A stretch of DNA of 64,000 bases from Paracoccaceae bacterium (GCA_028285485.1 JANQPC010000068.1:31511-95510), one strand, 5' to 3'; shown: positions 53,735 through 62,561, counted from the first letter of the stretch. The notes: generated by a model from the letters alone, not told the origin. Made by a program: numbers and translations.

Positions 53735-54769
53735 ATGCATCTTGCCCGATTCCCGCGCCTGCATCTTGCGCATCTTCCCACGCCACTTGAACGCATGCCG
53801 CGCCTTTCGAAGGAGTTAGGGGCAGAGATCTGGATCAAGCGCGATGATTGCACCGGCATGTCCTCTGGCGGGAACAAAACGCGGAAGCTCGAATTCCTCA
53901 TGGCGGAGGCCGAGGCGCAGGGCGCCGATATGGTTATGACCCAAGGCGCCACGCAATCGAACCACGCGCGCCAGACCGCCGCCTTCGCGGCGCGGCTGGG
54001 GATCGGCTGCCACGTGCTGCTGGAAGATCGCACGGGCTATGACGATGCGAATTACAACATGAACGGCAACGTGCTGCTGGATCACCTGCACGGCGCGTCG
54101 ACCGAAAAGTTTCCCGGCGGGCATGACATGCCGGGCGAGATGGAGCGCGCCGCCGAAGAACGGCGCGCCGAGGGCAAGAAAGTCTATGTGATCCCGGGCG
54201 GTGGATCGAACGCGGTGGGCGCGCTTGGCTATGCGAACTGCGCGCTGGAGCTGGTGAACCAGGCCAATGAGCGGGGCCTCAGGATCGACCGTATCGTGCA
54301 TGCCACGGGATCGTCGGGCACCCAGGCGGGTCTGGTGGCCGGGCTGAAGGCGATCAACGCCAATATCCCGCTTTTGGGGATCGGCACCCGCGCACCGCAG
54401 CCGAAGCAGGAGCAGATGGTCTACGACCTCGCGGTGAAGACCGCCGCGTTAATGGGAACCCCGGCGCCAGACCGGTCTGACGTGGTGGCCAACACCAACT
54501 ATGTGGGCGAAGGCTACGGCATCCCTACCGAAAGCGGGCTTGAGGCCATTCGGATGTTTGCCGAGCTTGAAGGCATCTTGCTGGACCCCGTCTATTCCGC
54601 GAAAGGCGCGGCAGGGCTGATCGACCTGATCCGCACCGGCCAGATCGGGGGGGATGGCGAACGTATCGTCTTCCTCCACACCGGCGGGTCGGTTGGGCTC
54701 TTCGGCTATGACTGGGCCTTCGACCGATCGCATCAGCATACCGACGCGCCGATGATGGCCGCGGAGTAA
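53735..54769 (+). CDS. cuyA: PLP-dependent L-cysteate sulfo-lyase-like / D-cysteine desulfhydrase family protein
   Basis: A 344-residue fold-type II PLP enzyme of the ACC deaminase/DcyD family. The PLP lysine is K48 in [13 protein letters not shown], and the substrate/PLP-binding segments [17 protein letters not shown] and [13 protein letters not shown] are clear. CuyA of Ruegeria pomeroyi, which eliminates sulfite from L-cysteate giving pyruvate and ammonia, begins with the same MHLARFPR pattern as I recall it, and the neighbourhood (LysR, HpsN-like enzyme, YeiH exporter, RidA) supports that role over D-cysteine desulfhydrase. ATG 53735 is preferred, with GGAG 7 nt before; ATG 53720 is possible. 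Confidence 0.78.
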   Translation: MHLARFPRLHLAHLPTPLERMPRLSKELGAEIWIKRDDCTGMSSGGNKTRKLEFLMAEAEAQGADMVMTQGATQSNHARQTAAFAARLGIGCHVLLEDRTGYDDANYNMNGNVLLDHLHGASTEKFPGGHDMPGEMERAAEERRAEGKKVYVIPGGGSNAVGALGYANCALELVNQANERGLRIDRIVHATGSSGTQAGLVAGLKAINANIPLLGIGTRAPQPKQEQMVYDLAVKTAALMGTPAPDRSDVVANTNYVGEGYGIPTESGLEAIRMFAELEGILLDPVYSAKGAAGLIDLIRTGQIGGDGERIVFLHTGGSVGLFGYDWAFDRSHQHTDAPMMAAE

Positions 54770-55321
54770 CGCCAACGTGCTGCTGCGCTTCGACACTCCC
54801 TTCACCCGGCCCGCCCCGATCCCCGGGGCAAAGGCCGGCGCCGCTGCGGGAGCGATGCGGTGGGAAGGGGCGCAAGGTTCTCCGTGGTTGGGCGGCCGGC
54901 ACCCGGCGGCCCAGCATGATTCGCATGAGGGTGAGCTTTCAGTCCTGAAGCCGCGCGCCGCCATCCTCCGAAAGGCGCCTGCGGCGGCGCCGGGCGCGCC
55001 AGTGCCTAAATCTTCGGCCACGGCGTACAGAACCGTTCCCTCCGCGCAGTGGCGCGCGACGCATCTTGACGATGGTGGCAGCCGCCGCATGATCTCAGAT
55101 TGTGATGCACGCGGTGTGGCGGTGAACAGGATCGACGACAATGCGCCGGCTGGGGCAACCTCGGCGTGTGGCGCTCGGCGCTGCCCTGCGCCCCTTGAGA
55201 TGCAAGAGATCGTCGCCAATCCAACGAGGCCCTTTGATAGCTCTATCTCGCTGACGCTCCTATGTAAATTGCACTTCATGAACAGCGCTGGCGGGGCAGA
55301 AAAGCCTGCAAAGGCAGCGCG
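54770..55321. other. 552-nt gap in the sulfonate locus, possible decayed gene
   Basis: No intact gene is supported between the sulfo-lyase-like gene and the racemase. A plus-strand frame of 182 codons crosses it (54777-55325) but has no family pattern and is full of Pro/Arg/Ala typical of non-coding frames. On the minus strand, broken stretches such as ILFTATPRASQSE and LPQPAHCRRS, in different frames, faintly recall a LysR DNA-binding domain (LF-R-TPRG, QPALSRRI), so a degraded regulator remnant near 55000-55260 is possible. Lower GC near 55230-55280 may hold the promoter of the racemase operon. Confidence 0.35.
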
Positions 55322-56071
55322 ATGAGGCCGGTTGGGGTGCTTGGCGGGATGGGCCCGGAGGCCACGGTTCACTTCATGGGTCGCGTCCTCAAGGCCGTCG
55401 ATGCCAAGGACGATTCCGATCACGTTCCGCTGCTCGTCGATCAGAACCCCCAGGTGCCGAGCCGCATCGCGGCCCTGCTGAATGGCGGCGGGGAAGACCC
55501 GGGCCCGGTTCTGAACGAGATGGCGCGGCGGCTCGCGGCGGCGGGGGCCCGTGCGCTGGTGATGCCTTGCAATACGGCGCACCACTACGCCCCGGTTGTG
55601 CAAGGCGCGGTCCCGATCCCATTCATCAGCATGGTAGAGCTTGCCGCCGCCCGCGCGGCCGAGCTTGCCCCCGACGGCGCCATCGGCCTTCTTGGCTCCC
55701 CAGCCCTTGAAAAGATCGGTGTTTTCGATGCACCCTTCGCCGCCCGCGGCCTGCGCATTGTTCCGCTTGCGCGCCCCGACGCGGCGCTGCATGCCATCCG
55801 CGAGATCAAGGCGGGCGGGGTGACCCGCAATATTTCGGCTAGCCTGAACCGGCAAGCCGAGGCACAAATAGAGGCAGGTGCCCAGGCAATCTGCCTCTGC
55901 TGCACGGAATTCTCATTGGCGGCCGAGACAATTTCGGCCCCCGTGCCGGTCTTCGATGCGCTCGATCTTCTGGTCGATGCGACGGTCCGGTTCGCACGCG
56001 AGGGGGTTCTGCCCCCCGCGCAATCCGCAAATGCGGAAAACAACCTAAACAGGGAAAAGGAACCAACATGA
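55322..56071 (+). CDS. Aspartate/glutamate racemase family protein
   Basis: A 249-residue cofactor-independent racemase. The two catalytic cysteines are visible in VMPCNTAHHY (about residue 82) and AICLCCTEFS (about residue 194), and the N-terminus VGVLGGMGPEATVHF is typical of the aspartate racemase subgroup. Its overlap with the binding-protein gene (ATGA) places it in the import/sulfonate operon. Conversion of D-cysteate to L-cysteate for CuyA is an attractive role: I recall reports of a cysteate racemase in this family, which should be verified. Aspartate racemase is the default alternative. Confidence 0.85.
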   Translation: MRPVGVLGGMGPEATVHFMGRVLKAVDAKDDSDHVPLLVDQNPQVPSRIAALLNGGGEDPGPVLNEMARRLAAAGARALVMPCNTAHHYAPVVQGAVPIPFISMVELAAARAAELAPDGAIGLLGSPALEKIGVFDAPFAARGLRIVPLARPDAALHAIREIKAGGVTRNISASLNRQAEAQIEAGAQAICLCCTEFSLAAETISAPVPVFDALDLLVDATVRFAREGVLPPAQSANAENNLNREKEPT

Positions 56072-57021
56072 AGAACCTAACCATGACAGCCGCGGCGGCT
56101 CTCATCGCGGCAAGCGGTGCGGCCCAGGCTGCCGATCTCGTGCTCGGCGTACCGAACTGGCCCGCCGCAAACGCCACATCGAACATCCTCAAGATCGTCA
56201 TCGAAGAAAACTTCGGCCTTGAGGTTGAGCTGCAGAACGGCACCAACCCGATCATCTTCGAAGCGATGGATGCGGGCTCCATGCACCTGCACCCTGAAGT
56301 GTGGCTGCCCAACCAAGCGAACCTGCACGCCACCTATGTGCAAGAGCGCGAAACCGTTGTGGCCAACCAGAACCCGGTGCAGGCCGTACAGGGCATGTGC
56401 GTGACCAAGCATACCGCCGATACATACGGCATCTCCTCGATCGACGATCTGACCGATCCCGATAAGATGGCCGTGTTCGACAAGGACGGAAACGGCACGC
56501 CCGAGGTTTGGATCGGCGCGCCCGGCTGGGCCTCCACCGTGATCGAACAGATCCGTGCAAAATCCTACGGCTACGATCAGACGATGGAGCTCAAGCAATA
56601 TGACGGCACCGTCGCCTGGGGCGAGCTTGGCGCCGCCGCCAATGCCGATGAGCCGTGGATCGGTTTCTGCTATGAGCCGCATTTCATCTTCGTGGCCTAT
56701 GATCTCGTCTACCTTGAAGAGCCGGCCCACGATCCGGCCACCTGGACGATCATTCAGCCCACGGACGATCCGGATTGGCTTGCCAAATCCGAAGCCTCTA
56801 CCGCGTGGAACGGCGCCCTGCTGCACCTGCACTACGCCGCCAACATCCGCGAGAACTTCCCGGAAGTGGCTGATATGCTTGACAATTACTCCATGCCGCC
56901 TGCCGTTCTCAGCCAGGCCGGCTACGAGCTCTCAGTGAACGATGTGCCGGTTGAGAAATTCGCGGCAGACTGGGTCGCTGCGAACGAGGATGTTGTCCTC
57001 GGCTGGTTGACCGGCGAGTAA
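56068..57021 (+). CDS. ABC importer substrate-binding protein, OpuAC/ProX-like (glycine betaine type)
   Basis: A 317-residue periplasmic binding protein with signal peptide MKNLTMTAAAALIAASGAAQAA. It belongs to the quaternary-ammonium (OpuAC) family, judged by VLGVPNWPAANATSNILKIVIEENFGLEVEL, HLHPEVWLPNQ, GAPGWAS and FCYEPHF. The scattered Trp and Tyr residues fit an aromatic binding cage. The genomic setting with CuyA- and HpsN-like genes suggests a zwitterionic or hydroxylated sulfonate rather than an osmoprotectant as ligand, but this is inference. Confidence 0.87.
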   Translation: MKNLTMTAAAALIAASGAAQAADLVLGVPNWPAANATSNILKIVIEENFGLEVELQNGTNPIIFEAMDAGSMHLHPEVWLPNQANLHATYVQERETVVANQNPVQAVQGMCVTKHTADTYGISSIDDLTDPDKMAVFDKDGNGTPEVWIGAPGWASTVIEQIRAKSYGYDQTMELKQYDGTVAWGELGAAANADEPWIGFCYEPHFIFVAYDLVYLEEPAHDPATWTIIQPTDDPDWLAKSEASTAWNGALLHLHYAANIRENFPEVADMLDNYSMPPAVLSQAGYELSVNDVPVEKFAADWVAANEDVVLGWLTGE

Positions 57022-57039
57022 TCGTGACTTGAGAGAAGC

Positions 57040-57069
57040 CCCGCGCGCGGATTCTCCCTCGCGCGCGGG
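57040..57069 (+). terminator. Perfect 10-bp stem-loop after the OpuAC-type binding-protein gene
   Basis: CCCGCGCGCG (57040-57049) pairs exactly with CGCGCGCGGG (57060-57069) around a 10-nt loop, 18 nt after the binding-protein stop codon and before the ATPase start. It lacks a T-tract and is probably a stabilising or attenuating intercistronic structure. Confidence 0.65.
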
Positions 57070-57097
57070 ATGCCTGGCAGCCAAGGAGCGCTTGCCC

Positions 57098-58126
57098 ATG
57101 CCCGAAAATGTCGTTGAGCTGTCCGGTGTCTGGAAAGTTTTCGGAGAACGCGCAGACGAAACAATAAAAGCCGCCCGTTCTGAAGGAATCGGAAAGCCCG
57201 AGGCGCTTGCCAGGTTCGGCACCGTTATCGGTGTGCGAGACGCCTCCTTCGATGTGGCGCGCGGCGAGATCTTCTGCATCATGGGCCTCTCCGGCTCTGG
57301 CAAATCCACCCTCGTGCGGCATGTCAACCGCCTGATCGAACCCAGCGCGGGATCGATCCGCGTGCTTGGCGAAGACGTCAGCGCCATGGGCAAGACGGCG
57401 CTTCGCGAAATGCGCGCCCGGCATATCGGCATGGTGTTTCAGCACATGGCGCTGATGCCCCACCGATCCGTGCGCGAGAACGTGGCCTACCCACTTGAAA
57501 TCCGGCGCATCCCCAAATCGAAGCGCTGGGCGATCTCGGATCATTGCCTGAGCCTCGTGGATCTGGCGGGCTATGAAGACCGCTTGCCGAAGGAGCTTTC
57601 GGGCGGGATGCAGCAGCGCGTGGGCATCGCCCGCGCTTTGGCCTCGGACCCTGAGATCCTGCTGATGGACGAACCGTTTTCCGCGCTCGATCCGCTGATC
57701 CGCCTGCAATTGCAGGACCAGTTCAAAACACTGGTGCGCGACCTCAACAAATCCACGCTTTTCATCACCCACGATCTGGATGAGGCAATCCGCATTGGCA
57801 CCAGGATCGCGATCATGAAGGATGGCGTTATCGTGCAGATCGGAACGCCTGAAGAGATCGTGACGGCCCCGGCAGATGATTATGTGCGCGAGTTTGTGCA
57901 GGGTATCTCGCGGCTGAAGCTGGTGAAGGCCCATACGATTATGGAGCCTTTGAACGGCGCCGGCCTGCCCGAGGGCGCCCCCCGCGTTGACGGTGAGCGC
58001 GACCTTGATTCACTGATCGATATTTCGGTGGAAACCGATGGGCCGCTCGTTGTTGAAGAGGGGGGCGTGCCCATCGGCGTGATTTCCAAGACCGTTCTGC
58101 TTCGCGGCATCCAGGGAGGGCGCTGA
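57098..58126 (+). CDS. ABC importer ATP-binding protein, ProV/OpuAA family
   Basis: A 342-residue ATPase of the quaternary-amine uptake family. Walker A GLSGSGKSTLVRHVNRLIEP (about residue 67) with its diagnostic VNRLIEP, signature LSGGMQQRVGIARAL and Walker B LLMDEPFSALDPL are present. The family insert RSEGIGKPEALARFGTVIGV precedes Walker A. The C-terminal region holds only a shortened CBS-like module (residues about 290-342), shorter than E. coli ProV. ATG 57098 (MPENVVELSGVWKVFG) is chosen over 57029, whose extra residues fall in the hairpin. Confidence 0.92.
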   Translation: MPENVVELSGVWKVFGERADETIKAARSEGIGKPEALARFGTVIGVRDASFDVARGEIFCIMGLSGSGKSTLVRHVNRLIEPSAGSIRVLGEDVSAMGKTALREMRARHIGMVFQHMALMPHRSVRENVAYPLEIRRIPKSKRWAISDHCLSLVDLAGYEDRLPKELSGGMQQRVGIARALASDPEILLMDEPFSALDPLIRLQLQDQFKTLVRDLNKSTLFITHDLDEAIRIGTRIAIMKDGVIVQIGTPEEIVTAPADDYVREFVQGISRLKLVKAHTIMEPLNGAGLPEGAPRVDGERDLDSLIDISVETDGPLVVEEGGVPIGVISKTVLLRGIQGGR

Positions 58127-58127
58127 T

Positions 58128-59735
58128 ATGGCAACTGCTGATCCAGAGGGCTTTGGAGCCGCAGCCACTCCCGAAACTGACGAGGCGACGGGCCCCGCAT
58201 CCGGGGGCGCTGTGCGCGATATCGAGGTTGACCGCGCCGCCCTTGAAGCATCGATCGAAGGCTTCGCCGGGCCGCGGGCGGACTATTACGCGGGCGCGTT
58301 CCAGCGGATTCACGATACAACCTCCGGCGTCCCCCGAACCTTCAACACCGCGGCCTTTCTTGCCGGGCCCTTCTGGGCGGCGGCCCGCGGGGTCTGGGGC
58401 ATGTTCTGGGCCTTCATCATTCTTGAGATCATCGCGCTGGTTCAGATTGGCCGCGGCACCTGGGGCCAGCTGGGCGCCGAAGATCTGGCGCAGGCCGAAC
58501 GCCAGGCGGAGCGGGCCGAGGAATTTCTTCAGCGCGCCCGCGATGCGGTGGCCGCGGGGGAAGATGGCACCCGGTTCGAAACGCTCGGCAACAACCTGTT
58601 GCGCGCGGCAGAACGCTCCCGCGAGGCCGCCGATGCCGCCGCCGCGGATGCGATGGGCATCCTCTTTGGCGGGCTCGCGCTTCTTCTCGTGTTGCGGCTT
58701 TTTCAGGCCGTCTATTCCAACATCGCCTATGAGAAGCAGTATGCCCGCTGGCGGGTCGATCCCGATGCCACGCCCTCGGGCTTCAGCACCCGCAACATTG
58801 CCTTCGGCATCGCGCTCGGCGCGGCGATCATCCCGCTCACCGTCTACCGCTTTACAATCGAAGGCGTGCCGGGCTGGATGACGGAATTCCCTGCGGATCC
58901 GGATATTTACTCTTCCAGCGCCCGATGGCTTGAGGCTGCGATCGACGATGCGGCGCGCAGCGGGGCGGGCGCGTTTGACGGGATCGTGCTTCTCGTCCGG
59001 CAGATCCTCGATGCCATCAGCCTTGCACTGATCGGCACGCCCTGGCCGGTGGTGATGACGGTGATCGTTGTTGTGGGCTGGCGGTCCGCCGGGCCCCGGG
59101 TGGCGATCTTCACCGCCGCCGCGCTCGCCTACATCGCCTTCCTGGGTTACTGGGAAATCGCGATGGAAACGGTGGCGCTGGTGGGGGCCGCGGTGGTGCT
59201 CTGTGTTGTTATGGGCATTCCGCTTGGCATCTGGTTCGGTAAATCGAAGCGCGCCTACAGCTTCGCCGAACCGGTGCTGGACCTGATGCAAACGCTGCCG
59301 GCATTCGTCTACCTCATCCCGATCATCGCGTTTTTCGGAACGGGCAACCCGCCGGGCATCCTCGCCACGATCATCTTCGGAATGCCGCCGGTGATCCGCC
59401 TGACGGCGCTTGGGATGCGCGGCGTGCCCGATTCAATCAAGGAAGCGGCGACGGCCTTTGGCGCCACGCGCTGGCAGCTCTTGAAAGATGTCGAGCTGCC
59501 GCTTGCACTGCCATCGATCATGACGGGCGTGAACCAGACGATCCTGATGTGCCTTTCGATGGTGGTGATCATCTCGCTCATCGGCGGTGGCGGGCTGGGC
59601 CAGGTAATCCTTGAAGCGCTGCAATTCGCGGCCAAGGGCCCGGGCCTTCTGGGCGGCTTTGCGATCCTCTTCGTGGCGATGGTGATCGACCGCATCGTTC
59701 AGGGCGCGTTCCGCCGCGCGGATCAGAAAGACTGA
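58128..59735 (+). CDS. ABC importer permease, ProW/OpuAB family, with long N-terminal extension
   Basis: A 535-residue permease, far longer than a typical ProW core. The C-terminal 250 residues are the BPD_transp_1 permease with the coupling motif EAATAFGATRWQLLKDVELPLALPSIMTGVNQTIL. Ahead of it is an extra membrane region that includes FNTAAFLAGPFWAAARGVWGMFWAF, resembling DUF2628 (a WAAFFFGPFW-type motif), then a coiled-coil-like charged segment (AQAERQAERAEEFLQRARDAV) between two helices. The extension may mediate assembly or osmosensing. It starts 1 nt after the ATPase stop. Confidence 0.88.
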   Translation: MATADPEGFGAAATPETDEATGPASGGAVRDIEVDRAALEASIEGFAGPRADYYAGAFQRIHDTTSGVPRTFNTAAFLAGPFWAAARGVWGMFWAFIILEIIALVQIGRGTWGQLGAEDLAQAERQAERAEEFLQRARDAVAAGEDGTRFETLGNNLLRAAERSREAADAAAADAMGILFGGLALLLVLRLFQAVYSNIAYEKQYARWRVDPDATPSGFSTRNIAFGIALGAAIIPLTVYRFTIEGVPGWMTEFPADPDIYSSSARWLEAAIDDAARSGAGAFDGIVLLVRQILDAISLALIGTPWPVVMTVIVVVGWRSAGPRVAIFTAAALAYIAFLGYWEIAMETVALVGAAVVLCVVMGIPLGIWFGKSKRAYSFAEPVLDLMQTLPAFVYLIPIIAFFGTGNPPGILATIIFGMPPVIRLTALGMRGVPDSIKEAATAFGATRWQLLKDVELPLALPSIMTGVNQTILMCLSMVVIISLIGGGGLGQVILEALQFAAKGPGLLGGFAILFVAMVIDRIVQGAFRRADQKD

Positions 59736-59855
59736 CCATGGCGCACCCGAATTCCCCAGCCTGGCTCACACGGCGACGAGGTGGTGCTTGCGCGGCCTGA
59801 GCCCGCGCACACCGACCACCTCTTTGCTTGTTTGATCCATGGGGAGTTCGCGCCA

Positions 59856-61163
59856 ATGGCCGTGACCTATCTCAAGAAGGCCGGGATGACGGCCGAAACC
59901 GCGCAAACTGATGTGCGCGCCACCGTCGCCGAGATGCTCGGCACGCTCCGCACAGGCGGGGATGCCGCCGCGCAGGCGTATGCCGAAAAGCTCGATGGCT
60001 GGGCAGGGCCCGCGCTGGCCACAGCCGATCAGATCGCGGCTGCCAGCGCCCGTGTGCCGGAGCGCCTGAAAGACGATATTCGTTTTGCGCATGACAATAT
60101 CCGCCGCTTTGCGGAGATGCAGCGCGGCACCATCCAGGATGCCGAGATGGAGGTGCGCCCCGGATTCATCGCGGGCCAGAAGCACATCCCTGTAAATGCC
60201 GCGGGCTGCTATGTGCCCGGCGGGCGCTACAGCCATGTGGCCTCTGCGCTGATGACGATCACCACGGCGCAGGTGGCCGGTGTGGGCCACATCACTGCCT
60301 GCTCGCCGCCCAAGCCCGGGCACGGCATTCCCGATGCGATCCTCTACACGATGAACCTCGCCGGGGCGCATGCGATCCTCAACATGGGCGGGGTTCAGGG
60401 TGTTGCGGCCATGGCGATGGGAATGTTCGGGCTGCCCAAGGCCGATATTCTCGTGGGCCCCGGCAACCAATACGTTGCCGAAGCCAAACGGATGCTCTTC
60501 GGCGAGCTTGGGATCGATATGTTTGCCGGCCCGACCGACAGCATGGTGATCGCCGATGCCACGGCGGACCCAACGCTTGTGGCCTGGGATCTCGTGGGCC
60601 AGGCAGAGCATGGGTATAACTCGCCGGTCTGGTTGGTTACCGACACTCCTGCCCTCGCCCAGGCTGTGATCGACATGGTGCCGGGCCTGATTGCGGAACT
60701 GCCAGAGACGAACGCGCGGAACGCCGAGGCCGCGTGGCGCGACTATGCCGATGTGATCCTTTGCGACACGCGCGAAGAGATGGCGGCCACCTCCGATGCC
60801 TACGGGCCCGAGCACCTGCATGTGCAATGCGCCGATCTGGAATGGTGGCTGAAGCGGTTGACCGCCTATGGCTCCCTTTTTCTGGGCGAGGAAACGACGG
60901 TGGCCTTTGGCGATAAGGCGGCGGGGCCGAACCACGTTCTGCCCACTTCCGGCGCCGCGCGGTATACCGGCGGGCTTTCGGTGCAGAAATACATGAAAAC
61001 GGTGACCTGGCAGCGCTCCACCCGGGAGGCCGCGCGCCCCTTGGCGGAAGCGACCGCGCGGATCAGCCGGCTGGAGGGCATGGAAGGCCACGCCAGAACG
61101 GCCGATATCCGGCTGGAAAAGTTCTTTCCCGGCGAAACCTTTCATCTCGACGCCGCGGAATGA
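59856..61163 (+). CDS. hpsN: Sulfopropanediol 3-dehydrogenase-like protein (HpsN; histidinol dehydrogenase family)
   Basis: A 435-residue member of the histidinol dehydrogenase fold, with AAGCYVPGGRYSHVASALMT, VGPGNQYVAEAKRMLFGELGIDMFAGPTDSMV and YGPEHLHVQCADLEWW, which includes the catalytic-type Glu-His pair. It is not in a histidine operon; it lies between a sulfonate-type importer and a sulfite/sulfate exporter gene. Its N-terminus AVTYLKKAGMT and C-terminus LEGMEGHARTADIR match what I know of HpsN, which oxidises 2,3-dihydroxypropane-1-sulfonate (DHPS) to sulfolactate with NAD. ATG 59856, after GGGGAG, is preferred to 59781. Confidence 0.82.
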   Translation: MAVTYLKKAGMTAETAQTDVRATVAEMLGTLRTGGDAAAQAYAEKLDGWAGPALATADQIAAASARVPERLKDDIRFAHDNIRRFAEMQRGTIQDAEMEVRPGFIAGQKHIPVNAAGCYVPGGRYSHVASALMTITTAQVAGVGHITACSPPKPGHGIPDAILYTMNLAGAHAILNMGGVQGVAAMAMGMFGLPKADILVGPGNQYVAEAKRMLFGELGIDMFAGPTDSMVIADATADPTLVAWDLVGQAEHGYNSPVWLVTDTPALAQAVIDMVPGLIAELPETNARNAEAAWRDYADVILCDTREEMAATSDAYGPEHLHVQCADLEWWLKRLTAYGSLFLGEETTVAFGDKAAGPNHVLPTSGAARYTGGLSVQKYMKTVTWQRSTREAARPLAEATARISRLEGMEGHARTADIRLEKFFPGETFHLDAAE

Positions 61164-62176
61164 CCGATGAGACATCGCGGGGCGCGCTGCCGCCCTTGCC
61201 GAAGCCGTTATGGGCGCGCGCAAAGGCACTCGCGCCGGGTGTGGCGCTTGCCGCGCTCATCGCCGGCGCAGCGGCGGGGCTTGCGGCCCACTATGGCGCC
61301 CCGGCAATGCTGTTTGCGCTGCTCATCGGCATCGCGTTCCATCACCTGAGCGCCGAGCCGAACTCCGCCCCGGGGCTGGATTTCGCCTCCAGATCCCTGC
61401 TCCGCCTCGGGGTTGCGCTGCTGGGGCTTCGGCTCAGCTTCGATGACATTGCGCGCCTTGGCTGGGCGCCCGTGCTTTCCGTGATTGCGCTTGTGGCAGG
61501 CACGATTGCGGCGGGGCTTGCGCTCGCGCGCCTTACCGGGCGCGGTTCTGCCTTCGGCACATTGGCCGGGGGCGCCGTTGCCATCTGTGGCGCATCCGCC
61601 GCCCTCGCCCTTGCCGCCGTGCTGCCGCGCGCCCGTGTCTCGGAACGAGACGTGCTGTTCGTTGTCGGCGCCGTCACCGCGCTTTCCACCATCGCGATGG
61701 TTCTCTACCCCATCCTCTTCGCCGCGATGGGCCAGACACCGGCGCAGGCCGGGTTTCTGATCGGCGCTACGATCCACGATGTGGCCCAGGTGGTGGGCGC
61801 GGGGTACTCGATGTCAGAAACAACCGGCGACATCGCGACCTTCGTGAAGCTGCAACGCGTGGCTCTCCTGCCGCTCGCCGTGCTGGCAGCGGCGCTCTGT
61901 TTCCGTGAAGGCACTTCTGGTTTCGCGCTTCCGTGGTTTTTGATCGCCTTCGTAATCCTGGTGCTTCTCAACAACGTCTTGGGCCTGCCCGAACCCTTGC
62001 TTGAGGGCGCGCGCGTGCTGTCCGGCTGGTTGCTCCTTGCGGCGATTGCAGCACTTGGCGTGCGCACATCGCTCCGCGAGATGTTCCGGGTAGGCCCTCA
62101 GGCGGCAACTGTGGTTATTAGCTGCACGCTTCTCCTCCTCCTCGCCGCGCTTGGATTTGAGCGGCTGATCTTTTGA
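61160..62176 (+). CDS. YeiH-family putative sulfate/sulfite exporter (UPF0324)
   Basis: A 338-residue membrane protein with about ten hydrophobic segments. Family hallmarks are [53 protein letters not shown] and [17 protein letters not shown]. YeiH relatives next to sulfonate-degradation genes (called CuyZ/SuyZ) are proposed to export the sulfite set free by sulfo-lyases. It overlaps hpsN by 4 nt (ATGA), which ties it to the same pathway. Confidence 0.87.
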   Translation: MTDETSRGALPPLPKPLWARAKALAPGVALAALIAGAAAGLAAHYGAPAMLFALLIGIAFHHLSAEPNSAPGLDFASRSLLRLGVALLGLRLSFDDIARLGWAPVLSVIALVAGTIAAGLALARLTGRGSAFGTLAGGAVAICGASAALALAAVLPRARVSERDVLFVVGAVTALSTIAMVLYPILFAAMGQTPAQAGFLIGATIHDVAQVVGAGYSMSETTGDIATFVKLQRVALLPLAVLAAALCFREGTSGFALPWFLIAFVILVLLNNVLGLPEPLLEGARVLSGWLLLAAIAALGVRTSLREMFRVGPQAATVVISCTLLLLLAALGFERLIF

Positions 62177-62187
62177 AAGGACCAGAC

Positions 62188-62541
62188 ATGCCTTCCATCA
62201 CCCGCCTGCACGGCACCGGCCGCATGAGCCGCATCGTTATTCATGGTGACACGATTTACCTTTGCGGGCAGGTCGGCACCCGCGGCGAGAGCGTGGCGCG
62301 CCAGACGGCGGAGACGCTAGAAAAAATCGATGCGCTTCTGGCTGAGGCAGGATCGGACAAGGATCACATCCTGCAAGCCATCGTCTGGCTTGCCGACATG
62401 GCGGATTTCGCGGAGATGAACGCGGTGTGGGATGCCTGGGTCAACAACGGGCACGAACCCGCGCGCGCCTGCGGCGAAGCTGCGCTGGCAAGCCCGGAAT
62501 TGAAGGTGGAGATCATCGTTACCGCCGCACGGCGGGGGTAG
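62188..62541 (+). CDS. RidA family (YjgF/YER057c/UK114) protein
   Basis: A 117-residue RidA-like imine/enamine deaminase. Recognised segments are [49 protein letters not shown] and [22 protein letters not shown], where the second Arg is the usual carboxylate-binding residue. PLP-dependent sulfite elimination by CuyA releases 2-aminoacrylate, a classic RidA substrate, so its place as last gene of the operon makes chemical sense. ATG 62188 follows AAAGGA. Confidence 0.88.
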   Translation: MPSITRLHGTGRMSRIVIHGDTIYLCGQVGTRGESVARQTAETLEKIDALLAEAGSDKDHILQAIVWLADMADFAEMNAVWDAWVNNGHEPARACGEAALASPELKVEIIVTAARRG

Positions 62542-62561
62542 CGCCTTTCAGGGCGGCAGAT

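Noticed and set aside
54777..55325. 182-codon plus-strand frame as a gene
   Set aside because: No family pattern, composition of a shadow frame, and poor start context; treated as part of an intergenic gap.
59856..61163. Histidinol dehydrogenase of histidine biosynthesis
   Set aside because: No his genes nearby; importer, sulfo-lyase and exporter context plus N- and C-terminal sequence patterns favour HpsN.
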